From the NCBI GenBank assembly GCA_013180625.2, contig SNVD02013627.1, positions 558,001-622,000 on the forward strand: 64,000 nucleotides of DNA, written 5' to 3'. Under the pieces are notes generated by a model that was given only the letters and a program-made list of their open reading frames with translations, was not told the DNA's origin and searched no databases. Within the stretch, counting starts at the first letter, position 1; each line of letters starts with the position of its first letter. This stretch comes from Boswellia sacra (Eukaryota > Streptophyta > Magnoliopsida > Sapindales > Burseraceae). Both the position numbers and the translations under genes were made by a program. This document shows, piece after piece, positions 11,823 through 23,066 of this stretch.

Positions 11823-13491
11823 TCAAGAGTCTTTATTTTGCTGAAGGAATTCAAGGTCCTTCATTTGCCGTTCTACAGCTTCTTTCGTTAAGGGTTTTGC
11901 TTCTGGAAAACTGTTCTCATCACTTCCTTCGGCTACTTTTCTTGCCTTTTCTTTGACAATCCTTTCTATCTCTGGCTGCTTAACTGACGGGAAAACAGCA
12001 CAAAATATGGTAATTAGCAGTCTCTCGTCCTCCTCTTCTATAGGATCCCTCCCAAAGCAACAAACATAAATCGCTTCCAGAGCCTTCTCAGCCCGAATCT
12101 CCATGGGGATGGTTGGGGTTGCAGCATTTAATTTAGCTCGTCTCTACATTATCTTTATAATTACTTTTATGAAGAATTTATAGTATAGAGAATAATTTGA
12201 ACATAAAATTTTAGACCAACACCAAAGCAAAGAACCAATATACATACAGAATCCCTCAACAGAACAAACATGGCAGATCATTATGCATCATATACCGTGA
12301 TATCGTAATCTCTAAGCTATTGACAGACAGTTAATGCTAAAATGCCGATCCTTGCCAATAGAAAATGATAAGGAAACAGTTAAACCATCTGAAGCCCTTG
12401 AACATATTAAACTAGTGATGTTACAGGCATATTTCTCTGACTTAAACCACTAGATAGAAGAAATTATTTGCAGTCTAATATCAAATTTGAGATTCTTTCA
12501 AACAAAGACACTAGCAAAGCTACTTAGCTTAATACATTTCTATTTAGTTTGCAAAATTAGTAACATCCACATTAAAGCATATACAAAGCCTGAGAACGTT
12601 GAATCTCACACTCACAGCATGCATAAAGTCATAGAAATATTTTCTATTAAACAATAGGGGTACCCACTAATTCAAGAGCTAAACTTGCAGATTGAAAAAT
12701 TTGACTTGTTGGATAAACGAGTACTAGTGAATAGAGCATTAAGAGATGAACTAACCTCTTTGGCCTCATTCATCAAGGCAATGAAGTTCTGCTCTTCAAA
12801 TTCAAGATCATTTGAAAGACGAAGCCTAGCTGCCCCCTCCAAAATCTCCTCAGACTTAAGTAGACCAGCACCAACAGCAGCTAGCCAACACCACATCAAA
12901 ACATACAAAGGATCCCCTGCCTACCCAAAGCAAATAGATCTTCTAACATTTAACCCAATAACCAATATCTCAAGGCAAGTAGAAATGTAATCATAATACG
13001 AGAAGCACATTTCAAAACTTACATATCAAACAAAAATAACTAACCCTCGTGAACTCTTGATCTAAAATAACAAACACAAAGAACAAAAATTTAAGAACAA
13101 GTACCTTTCCCCGCCGTTCTTGGAAGTCATAGAAAGCTTTAGAATCATTTATGCCACATTTATTCCCAACCCTTCTTCGAAACTCTGCAAAATCAATAAT
13201 ATCACCACCAACACCACCTTCATCACTGAGTATCCTTGCAACCAGGCCAATGACAGGCAAGGAACCAATGACTCTATTAGCAAAACTAGAGAGAGAGTTT
13301 TGGTTCTCTAAGTAAGATTTCACAGACAACACCCCACAAGATGAGTTTGGAACTTTTCTGGGTGTGAAGTTGTTTTTTATTATTTGGTGGAAAAGAACAA
13401 GTGAAGGTGAAATTTGGTTGCAGGAGGTGAGGAGTTGAGTGTGGAGATTGGTCTGGAAAGAAGATGGAGCAGTAAAGGATGTCACAACCAT
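11823..13491 (-). CDS. PSA3: Chloroplast photosystem I assembly protein PSA3-like
   Basis: Three exons on the minus strand: 13491-13105, 12920-12756, 12143-11823, all in phase 0, giving 290 residues. The first about 70 residues are Ser/Thr/Asn-rich and look like a chloroplast transit peptide (starting MVVTSFTAPSSF). The mature protein has the conserved blocks RVIGSLPVIGLVARILSDEG, DFAEFRRRVGNKC, WLAAVGAGLLKSEEILEG and RAEKALEAIYVCCFGRDPIE. I recognise these from the plant protein reported as PSA3, which acts in photosystem I accumulation at the thylakoid. The hydrophobic VIGLVA stretch is short and no clear membrane span is visible. The gene converges on FDH. Name and role rest on remembered similarity; the exon structure is well supported by phase and splice signals. 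Confidence 0.85.
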
Positions 13492-13552
13492 GGTGGCTGT
13501 GAAATGGAGAGGTTAATCTCGTTGTTTTGTAACTTATAACGCTGGCCTCACG

Positions 13553-13560
13553 TTTATATA
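13553..13560 (-). promoter_or_regulatory. TATA box of the PSA3-like gene
   Basis: On the minus strand TATATAAA is followed by ACG about 62 bp upstream of the start codon at 13491. Confidence 0.55.
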
Positions 13561-14494
13561 CGTTATCTAGTGAAGTGCGAGACCGCAAGTACATTTTGTG
13601 AGATTTTCTTATCATGGGATAATCTTTAGTTACATATAAAATTTATTTTCCAAGTCAAAGAAAAGGTGTTGAAGAGATTTATTGTTACCAAAACAAAAAA
13701 AAAAAAAATCCTTTAACTCAACCGTGAGAAATAGAAAAAATAAATCAAATTGAGTAGTTTTTGTTAGATTTATAGTAAGATTCTACTTTTTATTCTTTAA
13801 GCAAATTCAAGGCTAAGCAATAAATATTCTCAATAACTTGAAAAAAATTATATCTTGCGTGATTAATAAGTATAATTTTGGAGGTAGAGTAATCAAGAAA
13901 TGTAACGTCAAAAGACTTGTCACTTGAATAAAATTTTAAGTGACTTAAAATTAAATTGGCAAATTTTTTACTTGAGAAATTAATTGAAAAATGTAATTTG
14001 AAATAATATATAACTCCAAAATTAATTTTGAGTGGCTCAAAATTATTTAAAGTTAATTTTGAGTGTTTCAAAAATGCAATTTTTATTGAAAATTAAAACA
14101 AGTGATAAGTAAGTCTAATTTAAAAAAAAAAGTTGAAAAATGTAATTTGAAATAAGTTGTCAAATTAATTTCAAGTTAATTTTCAGTGTTTCAAAAATGC
14201 ATTTTCGAAAATAATAATAATTGAAAAATGTAATTTGAAATAAGTTGTCAATATTAATTTTGAGTCATTTGAAAATTTATTTTTGTGCGAAAATTATTGG
14301 ACGTAAAAAAATCAAGCCCAAAATTGACCGATTAAAGAGCACAAAGATGTCCAGCAGAGCCCACGAAACAATGAAACCCTTCAGGCAAACTATAGGCAAC
14401 CAAGCCTATGAGGCATAGCCCATCATAGGAAACCTATTTCAAGCAATTCCAAGGTTCCAATAAAACTCAATCATACTTATTTACAGGACTAACT
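13561..14494. other. AT-rich region with degenerate GAAAAATGTAATTTGAAATA repeats
   Basis: Words such as TTGAAAAATGTAATTTGAAA and GAGTGTTTCAAAAATGCA recur around 13985, 14060, 14135, 14190 and 14221. Related words recur at 16980-17150 on the far side of the nested elements. No gene was recognised. Confidence 0.5.
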
Positions 14495-15040
14495 AGACTA
14501 ACTAGGAGTATTCATAAAAATCCAACCCGATCAAGTTAATTCGGGTTGATCGGATTAGAATCGGGTCTTCCCATTTTTAAACCCAAAATTGGGTATAATT
14601 TGTGAAACCCGATAAACATCAGGTCTAAATATAAAACCTTATTTATAGCACGACCCGATATCAAATTACCAAAAAAAAAAATTGCCACATATTAATGTCT
14701 TTTCTGAACTACTTACAATTATATTTTACACTTACCTACACTAGATCATTTACTATATATATTTAACTTTTCTAAAAAGCCTTAGCCGCCCTTGTTTCTC
14801 TAACCCTTGACCCAGCCTCTCTCACCCCTCTTCCACTCACTTGTCTCTTCATCTTCTTTTCTTTCCATTGCTCATTTACTCCGCCAACCCACTGATCACT
14901 GGCGCCTGGTCCGCCTAAACTTTGCTATCAATCACGTGCGCCAGCAACATTTTAACAGCTAACAACAATGAGAGCAAGAGCGACGATGGTGATAGCAACA
15001 ACATTTAGCAAATTATATTTTTTATTTTACTGACTTGGGA

Positions 15041-16008
15041 TAGGGGTGGGCATGGGTCGGATTTGGTGATAACCGACCATACCCGATTATTCATTGGATA
15101 TGAGAAATAAGATCCGAGTTTGGATATTTTTTTTGAACCACCCAATGGGTATCGATGGGGTCGGGTCCACTTGACACTTGACACTTACATGTCGAGTCGT
15201 GTCAGATTCACAACCAACACTCGATATCAGTCTATTTTGGAAGACATCGAGTATCGGATGCATCATCCGACACTCGACACTTACATATCGAGTCGTGTCA
15301 GATTCACAACCGACACTCGATATCAGTCTATTTTGGAAGATATCGAGTCATCCGACACTCAACACTTACATGTCGAGTCGTATCGGATTCATAACCGACA
15401 CTCGATATCAGTCTATTTTGGAAGACATCGAATATCGGATGCATCAATCGACACTCGACATTTTACATGTCGAGTGTCGGATTCACAATCGACACTCGAT
15501 ATCAGTCTATTTTGGAAGATATCGAGTGTCGGAGATGCATCCGACACTCTACACTTACATGTCAAGTCGTATCGGATTCACAACCGACACTCGATATCAG
15601 TCTAGTTTCAAAGATATCGAGTGTCGGATGCATCATCTGACACTCGATATTTACATGTCGAGTCATGTCGGATTCACAACCGACACTCGATATCAGTCTA
15701 TTTTGGAAGACATCGAGTGTCGGAGATGCATCCGACACTCGACACTTGCATGTCGAGTCGTGTCGGATTCACAACCGACACTCGATATCAGTCTAGTTTC
15801 AAAGACATCGAGTATCCGACACTTGACACTTACATGTCAAGTCTTATTGAGCTCTATCAATTGGGTTTATATAATTTTATTCGATTTCAGGTCGGGTAAT
15901 ATCGGGTACTCCAAATTTATAACCGATTTCGGTTATTTTTTCTCTCTTACCCAATCACACCCGATTCGGGTCGGGTCGGGTCGGGTCAGGGAATTATGCC
16001 CACCCCTA
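15041..16008. mobile_element. Inner hAT-like non-autonomous element with CGGGT-rich ends
   Basis: A perfect 13-bp terminal inverted repeat, TAGGGGTGGGCAT / ATGCCCACCCCTA, is flanked by a perfect 8-bp direct duplication ACTTGGGA at 15033-15040 and 16009-16016. The right end carries tandem CGGGT units (15966-15988). The middle is a 95-bp minisatellite (15170-15845). The long open frame across it is a product of the repeat and not a gene. Short inverted repeats plus an 8-bp target duplication fit the hAT superfamily; no transposase is present. Confidence 0.85.
15170..15845. repeat. 95-bp minisatellite, seven units
   Basis: The anchor TCGATATCAG occurs at 15221, 15317, 15402, 15496, 15591, 15687 and 15782, spacings 96, 85, 94, 95, 96 and 95. 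Each unit holds self-complementary pieces: CGACACTCGATATC with GATATCGAGTGTCGG, and GGATGCATCC. Each unit can therefore fold into a hairpin of roughly 50-60 nt. Two unit types alternate: TCTATTTTGGAAGA and TCTAGTTTCAAAGA. Confidence 0.92.
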
Positions 16009-16432
16009 ACTTGGGATTGTAGTTTCGTTATTATATTCTCATTCAGTTTTGAATTTGTATGGCATGTGATAAACATAAAGCTTGAGCCTAACATATGTGG
16101 TTTCATAACATTTGAATGTAGACTTTTTTCGTTTGTTCTGAAAATGTTTTCCTCTCAAGTTTGTTGTCCTTAGTTCAAAATTCTATAGTGGTTGGTTTTT
16201 TATGATTTGTATGAGAGGACATGGTGAGTGTTAAAAAAAAGGGAGTTTGTGTAATTTGAACCTATCAAACCCCATCAACCTGATTCGATCTGAGGGTGGC
16301 GAGTTGGGATTGGGTTAGGACATTTAAAAACTCGATGTCAGGGCAAAAATATGAAACCCGATAAGGTGTCGGGTTAAGTCGGATGGACTAAAACCCAATC
16401 CTATCTGACCCATGAACACCCCTAGGACCAAC

Positions 16433-17264
16433 AAAGAGGATATGAATGCATGACGTCACATCAGGTTTCTAGATCAAGTCCCTACAAGCTAAGGGAAGAT
16501 CAACTTGCATCTTGATTATGTAAAAGTTAATCATAGATAATTAGCTAAAGTGGTCAAATTTATGCTAAGAATCAGCTAATGACCTACTCTCTCTATGATC
16601 TGAGGATTAAGTCAGTCTCACTTCACTATATAAACATCTCGAGGGGAAGCCCATGTTTTGCATACTAACTCGAGCTATTTAGCTCATCTTTCAATTCATT
16701 TCTTTTTTTTTATTTTGTTTTTTGTATTGACTTAAGTATCAAAGTGATCATGTTAACACTCCTCACAGGTACTCTTATTAGTAGCAATTTAGTGCACCCC
16801 TTGTTGGCACACTTATCATAAGTAGTTTTCAGTATTCACTGTTGGCACATTTATTGGTATTAGTTTCTTACCATTATAGAGAAAACAAGACCCAAAAATT
16901 TTTATATCTTGTGTAGTTTTATCAACAAATTTGAGGTCATCAAATTTTAGTAGAAACAAATTGTAACTTGAGAGATGAGTGTAAAGTAATTGAAAGTAAC
17001 TTGAAAATGTAATTTTGAGTCAACTAAAAACTAACTTGAAAATCTTGAGTAATTCAAAAATAAATTATTAGAGAAAATTGTAATTCAAGTAACGACTTAT
17101 TGTAATTTTGAAGAGAAATTAATTGAAAATATATAATTTTAAATAGTTTGTGACCGAAAATGTAAGTTTTAGTGAGGGATGAAAGACATTTTTGAGTTAA
17201 ATTATAATTTTGAATAATAATAAATACGTATAGTTTTGAAAGTAATTATAACTATTAGTTCTAT
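16433..17264. other. AT-rich intergenic region
   Basis: No gene. It includes degenerate AATTTTGAGT / TTGAAAATGTAATTT words like those at 13985-14270, suggesting that an older repeat was split by the nested hAT-like elements. Confidence 0.5.
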
Positions 17265-17266
17265 AA

Positions 17267-18081
17267 TGTATGGACAGTTCAAATAACAAAACTGTAAACA
17301 GTAAAATAAAATATAATGAAAGATTTTACGTGGTTCGGTTAAAACCAAGCCTGCATTCACAGGCAACAAGACTTGTAATTTACTATATTATATGTATTTA
17401 CACTCGACTTATGACTTTTTACAGTGGTAAATTCACTTTCACTCACTAAATTAATATATGCAAACTTGATCACTTTCGATCACAATCATCGTAGTTCACA
17501 TATTCTTTTGATGTTATACTTCATAAACACGAATAACTTAACTATACCAAGTTAAGTAAGTCTTAAGTAACGTAACTACTACAGACTCATACAATCACTT
17601 AAGCTCACACGATTCTATATGACTATTACAAATCAGATTTGTGCAAGCACTGAATTCATGTAAACTATACACAAACTTAAATCTCTCAAAGCATACAACT
17701 TTTACAAAGATAAACAAAATGATTAACCCATTCCAGTTTGCTTTACTTGGCTCACTGCTCTTCAATTCCTCCAATATGTTCTTTATATAAGCTATGTGAA
17801 TAACTGTGCATAGCATGAAACATCTATTGTAATCTTTGCCATAAATCTGCAAATATCTTTACAAAGAGATTAGATAAAGATCACACAATATAAGAAGGCA
17901 TATCTCTATCACTTAAATAATTAAAAAATATATCATAATTATACAAGTGATTAATTCCAATATAACATGAACTTTCAAATAAACTTCAATCAATTAAGTT
18001 TTTCCTAGAAGTAAAAACTTCCATAAGCGATGAATGGTTTTAGGAAAAGAATCTCATTTAATTCCATGTAAGACACCGACA
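17267..18081 (-). mobile_element. Probable solo LTR, copia type
   Basis: It shares with the copia LTRs at 52786 and 56869 the ordered words ACGTGGTTCGGTTA, CAGGCAACAAGA, TTTACACTCGACTTA, CAGTGGTA, AAACTTGATCA and CTTAAGCTCACACGAT. It ends ACACCGACA, like the ACACCAACA end of the LTR at 63773. On the minus strand a TATATAAA box lies at 17782-17789. No internal sequence follows, so it is probably a solo LTR. The exact ends are uncertain and no target duplication was found. Confidence 0.6.
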
Positions 18082-18423
18082 AGAAATTTTAATTTCAAAT
18101 AAGTTGTGGTAAACGCTCGGAAAGCTTATCACTATTTAACAACAATTTGAACTCGAAGGGATGATCCTTAAATTGAACTAATTTCTAATTAAATAATGAA
18201 AAAAAGAATCATTTTTAAATTTCTAGAAAAACACCCCAGACCTAACTATTTTTCTCATTTATGGGAGAATGAAATAAATAAAAAAATAATAAAAATAATA
18301 AAAAGACACGAGGGTTGAGCCAAAACAAAGAGCGGTTTAATATTCTTCCACGTAAATTGCTGCTTACTAGAACTGGGAATAACAAGGAAACAGTTGCGCA
18401 GCGCTTCCAAATTGCACACAAAA

Positions 18424-21400
18424 ATGGGCGCTTTCTGCAATGGTGACCTCTCTATTCCTCCTCTTCAATCCAATTTCGCTTCTTCTCAACATCCCAGATT
18501 CGCTAAGCACGTTCACGACAATGTCCATGGCAACTTTTATCTCGACCCGGTAACAATTATTATTATTTTAAAAGAACGTGAAATTAAAATATAGTTTATG
18601 TGAGTTAATGATTCTTCGTGTGGCTCCAGCTCGCTTTGAAGTTTATTGATACCGAGCAATTTCAAAGGAAAGTTCATTCTTTTACTTGATTTTGTTTTTT
18701 TTTTTTAATTATTTTTTTCTGGGCAATTTTAGTCTTATGGAGTTAGTGATTTTATTTTATTTGTTTTGTGTTTTGTTTTTCATATTTTATTACAGGCTTC
18801 GCGATTTGAAACAACTTGGTTAGTTCTCATTCTGCTTTCTATGATTATGCATTGTGAAATAACTACGTAAATGAATTGCTTCTACAATGTTGAGTTTTAA
18901 TCTGATTTGTATATATGTATGTGTAAATGAAATGGTATTGATATTGAATTTTACTCTTTTAGTCAAGTATTTATATCTACATTTATGCGCATTTTCTTTA
19001 CAGACTAAATGCATGTTAACATGTAAAAAATTTGAATGTTTTAGGCATGACACACATGGTTTATCCGGGGGCTGTGCATTCTAGGTTTGAACATTCTCTT
19101 GGTGTCTACTGGCTTGCCGGTGAAGCTGTCCAAAAGCTTGAAAAGTACCAAGTATGGAATTGTCTTTTTTATGTTTTCTGATGATTTCTAATTGCGTTAT
19201 GAATACCATTTCTAGACCTTTTCTGTAAGTGGTCCAATCCTTGCAGGGTTTGGAGCTTGGTATTGATAGCTTTGACATTCAAACTGTGAAACTTGCTGGT
19301 AGGTGGTTGAGTGTTCCACTTTTTCATGATTCTCTATAAAAATTCAAGTGATTACTTACGTATTTTGTTCATTTAATCTGTAGGACTTCTGCATGATGTG
19401 GGCCATGGGCCCTTCAGTCACCTGTTTGAACGCGAGTTTCTCCCCCGTGTTCTTAGTGGCTCAAAATGGTACCTTATACATATATTTAATGCAATGCATT
19501 TATCCTTCCTTTACTGCTATAGTGAGGATATCAGTGTTGACTTGATGATTTATGCTTTGGTTTGAAATACTATCTGTTCCTTAGAACCATGTTTTATGAT
19601 TTTTAGTAACCAGCAGAAGTGATTGGTAAAGTAGTGATGTCATATATTTTTCTGATGTTAACAATATCAGACAGATTTTTGTATCCCTCTCCCATCCAAC
19701 TACTTTTGAGACATAATTTTCTCTTGCTTTATGTGATACTTCACTTTCTAGGTCTCATGAGCAAATGTCTGTGAAGATGGTTGATCATATTGTTGATGAG
19801 CACAATATTGATGTTGACTCTGAAATGATTAAGAAAGTAAAGGTAAGCTCATCTTAGTAGGAATCCTCCATTCCGGAATCTTTAACTTTCAAGAGGATAT
19901 ATGTAAGTTGAGGCATACAAAGAGTAGAGCAATAGCTACTTGACGTGTTTGGAAACTGTTGTGCAGTAGAAGATATAGTGTGAAACTAAAAACTTAAAAC
20001 TGGAGTTTAAGCAATCTCATGAACACAAGTTTCTAACGAACTAACCTCTCTCTCTCCGCACCCACCCCCACCCCCACCCCCACCCCCACCTCCCCTTGTG
20101 TCCTCTATATTACTTTCATCTTGCTTGTGTTTTAGTAGTATTGAAATTGGTTCTGGCGTTTGTATGTAATAAATGTTTTTCAGATCCATATTCATTCTTT
20201 CATTTATATTGTGGCAGGAGATGATTGTTGCTAGTTCTGAGTTTGTGCTTCCAAAAGTAAGATATTTTTAGATTATTCAATTTATAGGTCTATTTCTGAT
20301 TAATATTTGTTCCCATTATTGTTTTCTGTGGAAAATTTGTCATGCTTGTGATATAGTATCATCTCTTCTTGTCATTTTGTTGTTGTTTGTCAATCCTTAT
20401 GATAGCCATTATAATTTGTAGGGCACCAGCGAGAAGCAATTCTTGTATGATATTGTTGCAAATGGTCGAAATGGCATTGATGTGGACAAGTGAGGCTTAG
20501 TTATTAATCCATCACATTTTATCTGAAGTTTCATGGTTGTACCAGTGCTTGTTTTGTTGAAAAACTTTTGATGCTTTACAAATAATTTTGATATGTAGGT
20601 TTGATTATATCGTCCGGGACTGCAGAGCTTGTGGTGTAGGATGCAACTTTGAGTTTCAGAGGTTAATGTTGCATCTTATGGTTGATTTTGTCTTTTGTTG
20701 CAGCATCTGGTGTAGTAACCCTCACACCCTCCTCCTCTGTTATCAGCATAATTAAATTTTCATCATTGTAGGTTAATGGAGACGATGCGGGTCTTGGGCG
20801 ATGAGATATGCTATCGTGCTAAGGACTGTAAGTGTCGTCCGTTAAATTTTGCCTGTCACAGCTATATATGATGTTATTATGTCTTACTAAAGTTTTGGAT
20901 GATTTTGCTAGATCTGACAGTCCACAAGTTATTTTACACTCGTGCTGATCTGTATAGAACTGTATATACACATCCAAAAGTAAAGGTACGAAATAGAATA
21001 GCTTATTCTACATGAGTAAGTTCTTTGCCTGCATGTTCGGTTGTTTATAAATTATTTATTTATTTTCCCCCCCTTTTTTTTTAATAATTCTTCCAATCAG
21101 TTACCATTGCAAAGTATTTTAATTTACCTAATCTAAAGTATCTTATAGTAGGCAATTGAGCTTATGGTAGCAGATGCCCTGTTGAAAGCAAATCAATTTC
21201 TTGAAATTTCATCTTCAGTTGAAGATCCCTCTGATTACTGGAAGGTATGTAAAGCTGTTTACTACTTTTTAGATTTATTAGTTTTACTGCCTACGCTCTA
21301 TTTTAATTTTGGTTCTTGGAAATTCAGTTAGATGACACAATAATTAAAACTATTGAGATAGCTCCAGACCCAGAACTCAAGGAGTCAAGGGATTTGATTT

Positions 21401-21480
21401 TGCGCATCCGGAGGAGGAATTTGTACCAGGTAGTGATGCTTTGCGCTTTTGCTCTTAAGCAACAATCACATGGAATGTAT

Positions 21481-21523
<43 letters not shown>

Positions 21524-23066
21524 TTGTGCTTTAATAATGTGCACAATCTTAATGAATCTATTATTTTGAAATTATACATAGCAAATCTTAAGATATAAAA
21601 TTTCTTTGCTGTGGCAGTTTTGTAATGAATATGCTGTTCCAAAGGACAAACTAGAAAATTTCAAAGATGTCACTGCACAAGATATTGTTTGTTCCCAGGT
21701 ATGTACACAGTATATGGCATATACGTTTTTGCAACTGAATTTATTTCTATGCTAGCAGATACTGTGGAACAGAGTTTCTTATATTTATTTCACAGAAAAA
21801 TGGTGGAGTGATACTAAAAGAAGAGGATGTTGCTGTTAGCAATGTCAGGATTGATTTGACTCATGGAAGGCATAATCCTCTTGAAAGGTATTGAAGTATG
21901 AGGCATTTATGCTTATTTTAGACGGATAATTTCTTTCTCTTCTGTTTGTGCTTTTTGTATTATTAGTTTTGTTTTTTATTTTGGTGCAACGACTAATATA
22001 TTTTTTTTTGGTTGATTTGTTTGGTTTGGTGCATGCTCTGTTTCAGAATCAACTTTTTCAAGGTAGTGAATCTTTTATTACATGCATCATTTTTGTAATA
22101 TTGTAGCCGTTTATTCTTTAATTGTTTTGTCTAACTTGGGATCACTATGCTTTATTTAGAAAAATATTATGATTATAGGTTTTTTGTTTTCGTTTTACCC
22201 CCCTATATTTCCATCGTAAAGATGGCTGTAAATACCCAAAAGGGAAGGATGGCTGTGAATACCCAAAAGGGTGGATTATGGCCATGTAGTTGTCCTTTGA
22301 TCAGATTGACTTAACCTTTAGAGAACCTTTCTATGCCTGCTGAATAGATAGGGAAATAACAAAATGTGAGCAGGCTTTCTTTTTACTTTCATTATTTCTT
22401 TTGCTAGCTAGTGATGGAACCGTTGAGTTCATCATCTGATTATCATGCTAAACTTGATCTTAATTGGCAAAATGCTCCGACTTCGGAATGTTATTTATGA
22501 CTAAGGCTGATTTTCTAAGTGGAACATTAAGTATAGAATATTCAATTTGGGTGAGGAAAATTTGAGTCACTGGTTAAGGACTTCAAGACAGGACTTATAG
22601 CATTCCCATTATAAAGTTACCACAGAAGAAATTTGTTAATATCTTCTTGGGAAATCGATAAAGTATACCTAATTCAGTTTTAAAGGCAACATGCTCCAAT
22701 AGTTTTCATGTTCCTAACCTCATAAAAGGCTTAATTTTTTTTTTTCCAGGATTATGAAAGCGAGGAGAAGTTCACCATACCTCATGATCGCATTAGTCAC
22801 TTGCTGCCTACATGTTATCAGGATATGATAGTGAGGGTGTACTCCAGAAAACCTGAACTGGTCTGTGAAATTAAATTTCTTTCTGATTTGCTCACATAGT
22901 TTCTGTACAATTGTGTGTTCCCCGTGAGTCTATGACAATGACTTCTTTATATAATGTGAACCAGGTTGGAGCAATCTCTGAAGCTTTTGAGAACTTTCAG
23001 TTAAAAACTTATGGGATTAAAGCACAGGTACATTCAACACCAGAGAAGAAGAGAAGGCATTTATGA
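18424..23066 (+). CDS. VEN4: SAMHD1/VEN4-type HD-domain deoxynucleotide triphosphohydrolase
   Basis: Nineteen exons give 472 residues: 18424-18549, 18630-18667, 18796-18818, 19045-19151, 19247-19298, 19384-19468, 19752-19842, 20218-20256, 20422-20489, 20599-20661, 20772-20827, 20912-20985, 21152-21244, 21328-21429, 21618-21698, 21796-21887, 22047-22062, 22750-22860, 22965-23066. The HD metal-binding residues are visible: H79 in HSRFEHSLG, H119-D120 in LLHDVGHGPFSH, and D212 in DKFDYIVRD. The Lys/Arg-rich C-terminus could be a nuclear signal. Plant members (Arabidopsis VENOSA4) hydrolyse dNTPs and affect dNTP balance and chloroplast development; length and motifs match that family. All introns are GT-AG except intron 2, where the in-frame junction after 18667 has GA instead of GT (CAAAG then GAAAGT). 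This is either a rare GA-AG intron or a splice mutation. Confidence 0.93.
20061..20092. repeat. (CCCCCA)n microsatellite in a VEN4-like gene intron
   Basis: About five tandem CCCCCA units lie in intron 7. The complementary strand is G-rich (GGGGGT runs) and could form a G-quadruplex. Confidence 0.9.
21485..21521. repeat. (TA)n microsatellite in a VEN4-like gene intron
   Basis: About 18 TA units in intron 14. Confidence 0.9.

Larger units (their letters stand above)
14503..16424. mobile_element. Outer hAT-like non-autonomous element (interrupted)
   Basis: The left end TAGGAGTATTCAT and the right end ATGAACACCCCTA are imperfect inverted repeats. Flanking 8-mers AGACTAAC (14495-14502) and GGACCAAC (16425-16432) match at 6 of 8 positions, consistent with a decayed 8-bp target duplication. 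Sub-terminal regions are rich in CCCGA/TCGGGT words (14526-14660 and 16280-16410). A second element occupies 15041-16008; without it and its duplicated 8 bp the outer element is about 946 bp. No transposase was seen. The hAT assignment comes from the 8-bp duplication and short inverted repeats, and is an inference. Confidence 0.6.

Noticed and set aside
15178..16173. 331-codon plus-strand open frame
   Set aside because: It runs through the 95-bp minisatellite, whose unit length leaves several frames open. The translation is a repeat of the same words and the frame ends in unrelated transposon flank.
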